Assembly: GCA_029256665.1 (NCBI GenBank)
Contig: JAQSXN010000236.1
Span: 1-6,437 of the forward strand
DNA from: Paenibacillus sp.
Lineage (GTDB): Bacteria; Bacillota; Bacilli; Paenibacillales; Paenibacillaceae
Direction: 5' to 3'
Length of the DNA: 6,437 bases
Part shown: one piece after another, positions 4,672-6,437 of the stretch
How positions within the stretch are numbered: position 1 is the stretch's first letter
How the letters are laid out: each line of letters begins with the position of its first letter
Translations under genes and position numbers: made by a program
The notes under the pieces: model-generated
Database searches by the model: none
What the model saw: only the letters and a program-made list of their open reading frames with translations
What the model was told of the DNA's origin: nothing

Positions 4672-6437
4672 CTACTCTGCAGCCAGCTCGGCGATCCGCT
4701 CCTCGTATTGGCCGAGCAGTCGATACAAGTTGGCCGTGCTGGCCGCGAGTCCGCCTTCTCGATTGCGAAGCCGCCATAGCCGCTCGAACTCCCCGATGGC
4801 GAACGCCAGCTCTTCTTTGAGCAAACGAAGCCACGAAAGCTCGGCTTTCGTGTCCTCCAATCCGATACGAAAAATATACCGATGCAGACCGGAGGCGTGG
4901 CGGATCAGCCGTATCGCGTTGGCCAGCTCGGCTACCGCCGTTTCCCCATCCGGCAAAGCCCCCAGCTTCAGCCCCGCAAGCTCTTCTTCGCGCTCCGCGA
5001 GCCATGCCAACATCTCATCGTAGCGGTAGTCGAGCTCAAACGGAATGCCTCTGCCGCCGATGACGACAAGCAATTGGATCATTCGGTTCGTTTCCGCCTC
5101 CAACTGCTCGCGCGAAGTTAAATTCCGGTTCAGCAGATAGTTCGCGTACGTCATGTTCTCGAGCGTGCTCCGTTCAAACCGTTCATAACGTCCCAGCTCC
5201 AGCAACAGCCCGCCGCCGATACCCGAGCGATCTTGCAGCATGCGCTCCGTTACGTATAGCTCCAGCAAGTCGCGGCGTCCTTCGTTGTCCGCCAAGCCCC
5301 AGGCAACGCCCGCCGCGTAGGCATAAGCGGGATAACCCGTTACCAACGTCTGCCAATGTCCGGAGTCGCCCCAATCGGTCACGATCAAACCGCCGGCTCC
5401 ATACGCAAGCCCATTCCTTGCGGCATCCTCGATATTGGCGAGCATGTTTTCCGTTCGGCCGGTAATCGACGCCCAGCCGCTGCTGCCCGGACAGACGTAG
5501 AACGGCACGCCATTCTCCGATAGCAGCTTGCAATGGGCCTCGAACGACGTATGGCTTTCGTAATTCCAGTCCAGCACCGTAACGTCTTTGGGCAGCAATG
5601 GGATAATCTCTTCATGCTTCGTCACGATATCGCCCCACATCAGAATCCGCTTGCCATGTTCCCGCACGACGTCAAACACCTTCTCCGCGAATTCCAAATA
5701 GAGACGTCCCGTGCCGATCTCATCGGCGCGAGGCTTGCTTCGTCCCGTGCCCAGTCCGAACGGCTCGTCCATGTTGATATTGGCGTATTCGGAGGAGAAG
5801 TTGGGAAGCAGCTCGCCAAACATATTGCGGACAAGTCCGATCGACCGCTCGTCCGTCGGATCCAGCGTCAGCGGCGGCAGCTTGTAGGCTACCGGCGTCG
5901 GCATCCCGTCCGGATGCTCCGCCAGCTCGCGGAACTCCGGCTTCGCCAGCCATGGTCCCATATGGCCGAGGCAATTCTGGTTCGGGACCAAGTCGATGAA
6001 CCGCTCCCTTGCATAGAGGTCCAGCTCCCGGAATTGTTCGGCGGTAATCGGCGTCGCCTCCGGAAACGATTCCCGGTACGGCGCATAATCGAACGCGAAC
6101 CCTTCGATATAGAACTGTAGATGGTTCAGCTTCAAGCCGTACATCGTATCGATCAGCCCGCGAAGCGTCTCCATCCGCGGGATTTTGTTCCGGCCGATGT
6201 CGAGCATGACGCCGCGAACGGGAATGTCCGGCTCATCCTCGATATAGAAGCCGTCCCAGCTCCGTCCGCGCCGCTCCATCATTTGCTCCAGCGCGACGAC
6301 CGCATAATGGAGTCCATGTACATTGCTGCAACCGACGGTCAACGCTTCTCCGTCCCATTCTAACCGGTAGCCCTGCGAATGCAGCCGCGAATCGCGCACG
6401 ACCTTGACTGCCGTTACTGCAGCATCGTTCTCGCCGC
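4672..6437 (-). CDS. Glycoside hydrolase family 20 protein (beta-N-acetylhexosaminidase-like), N terminus outside window
   Basis: The frame is open to the right edge, so this is a partial gene: about 587 C-terminal codons are seen. The GTG at 6399 is unlikely to be the true start because coding sequence continues in frame upstream (ENDAAVTAVKVV). Numbering from that GTG, residues 1-50 resemble the end of the small alpha/beta domain that precedes GH20 barrels. The barrel starts at DEPDIPVRGVMLDIGR, with the substrate-binding Arg at about 62, and continues with KLNHLQFYIEG. The Asp-Glu catalytic pair is in NINMDEPFG (D211-E212): Glu would be the acid/base, and Asp would position the substrate N-acetyl group. 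TVLDWNYESH and VTDWGDSGHW follow. The last ~170 residues are charged and helical. GH20 enzymes release terminal N-acetylglucosamine or N-acetylgalactosamine by substrate-assisted catalysis. The substrate here is unknown, and the barrel is divergent (NMDEPF instead of the usual GGDE). A secretion signal cannot be judged. Confidence 0.88.
   Translation of the reverse strand, partial: GENDAAVTAVKVVRDSRLHSQGYRLEWDGEALTVGCSNVHGLHYAVVALEQMMERRGRSWDGFYIEDEPDIPVRGVMLDIGRNKIPRMETLRGLIDTMYGLKLNHLQFYIEGFAFDYAPYRESFPEATPITAEQFRELDLYARERFIDLVPNQNCLGHMGPWLAKPEFRELAEHPDGMPTPVAYKLPPLTLDPTDERSIGLVRNMFGELLPNFSSEYANINMDEPFGLGTGRSKPRADEIGTGRLYLEFAEKVFDVVREHGKRILMWGDIVTKHEEIIPLLPKDVTVLDWNYESHTSFEAHCKLLSENGVPFYVCPGSSGWASITGRTENMLANIEDAARNGLAYGAGGLIVTDWGDSGHWQTLVTGYPAYAYAAGVAWGLADNEGRRDLLELYVTERMLQDRSGIGGGLLLELGRYERFERSTLENMTYANYLLNRNLTSREQLEAETNRMIQLLVVIGGRGIPFELDYRYDEMLAWLAEREEELAGLKLGALPDGETAVAELANAIRLIRHASGLHRYIFRIGLEDTKAELSWLRLLKEELAFAIGEFERLWRLRNREGGLAASTANLYRLLGQYEERIAELAAE

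Noticed and set aside
4460..5023. Plus-strand open frame of 187 codons across the convergent gap
   Set aside because: It starts at the edge of a terminator, crosses the palindromes and the GH20 terminator, and then runs antisense to the GH20 C terminus; the serine/arginine-rich translation is typical of a shadow frame.
5533..6120. Plus-strand open frame of 195 codons opposite the GH20 gene
   Set aside because: It is antisense to recognisable GH20 motifs and has no ribosome binding site or family resemblance.

Overview
The window looks like chromosomal DNA of a GC-rich, low-GC-phylum Gram-positive bacterium (Bacillota), most likely Paenibacillaceae such as Paenibacillus or Cohnella. This is inferred from strong GGAGG-type ribosome binding sites, an endonuclease IV of the Bacillus/Paenibacillus type, several T-tailed intrinsic terminators, a clean sigma-A-type promoter, and a soil-type carbohydrate gene repertoire. 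The assignment rests on remembered family patterns, not on a search.

Layout, left to right. Positions 1-90 hold two copies of a 39-bp hairpin-forming repeat; the first begins at base 1, so the array may continue outside the window. Positions 99-1856 (minus) encode a cytoplasmic glycoside hydrolase family 2 enzyme. It has its own TTGACA/CATAAT promoter (1926-1955), an 18-bp palindrome in its leader, and a cluster of GTTAA half-sites upstream. Positions 2086-2361 are a gene graveyard on the minus strand: a terminator, then the C-terminal end of a DUF11-repeat surface protein broken by a stop and a probable frameshift, joined directly to the first ~20 codons of a SAM-dependent methyltransferase that keeps its ribosome binding site. 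This looks like the scar of a deletion that fused two neighbouring genes. Positions 2502-3377 (plus) encode endonuclease IV (nfo), and 3495-4403 (plus) an aldo/keto reductase that ends in a 22-bp perfect-stem hairpin. The convergent gap 4404-4671 holds that terminator, two copies of a perfect 12-bp palindrome 51 bp apart (one exactly filling the spacer of a possible minus-strand promoter), and a T-tailed terminator for the last gene. Positions 4672-6437 (minus) encode a glycoside hydrolase family 20 protein whose N terminus lies beyond the window.

The genes do not form one pathway. Two unrelated single-gene glycosidase units (GH2 and GH20) face leftwards and flank a rightward DNA-repair gene and a redox gene. 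I see no CRISPR array, tRNA, rRNA, insertion sequence, phage or recognisable defence system. The parts least explained by known families are the fused pseudogene scar, the paired palindromes between the convergent genes, and the hairpin repeat downstream of the GH2 gene.
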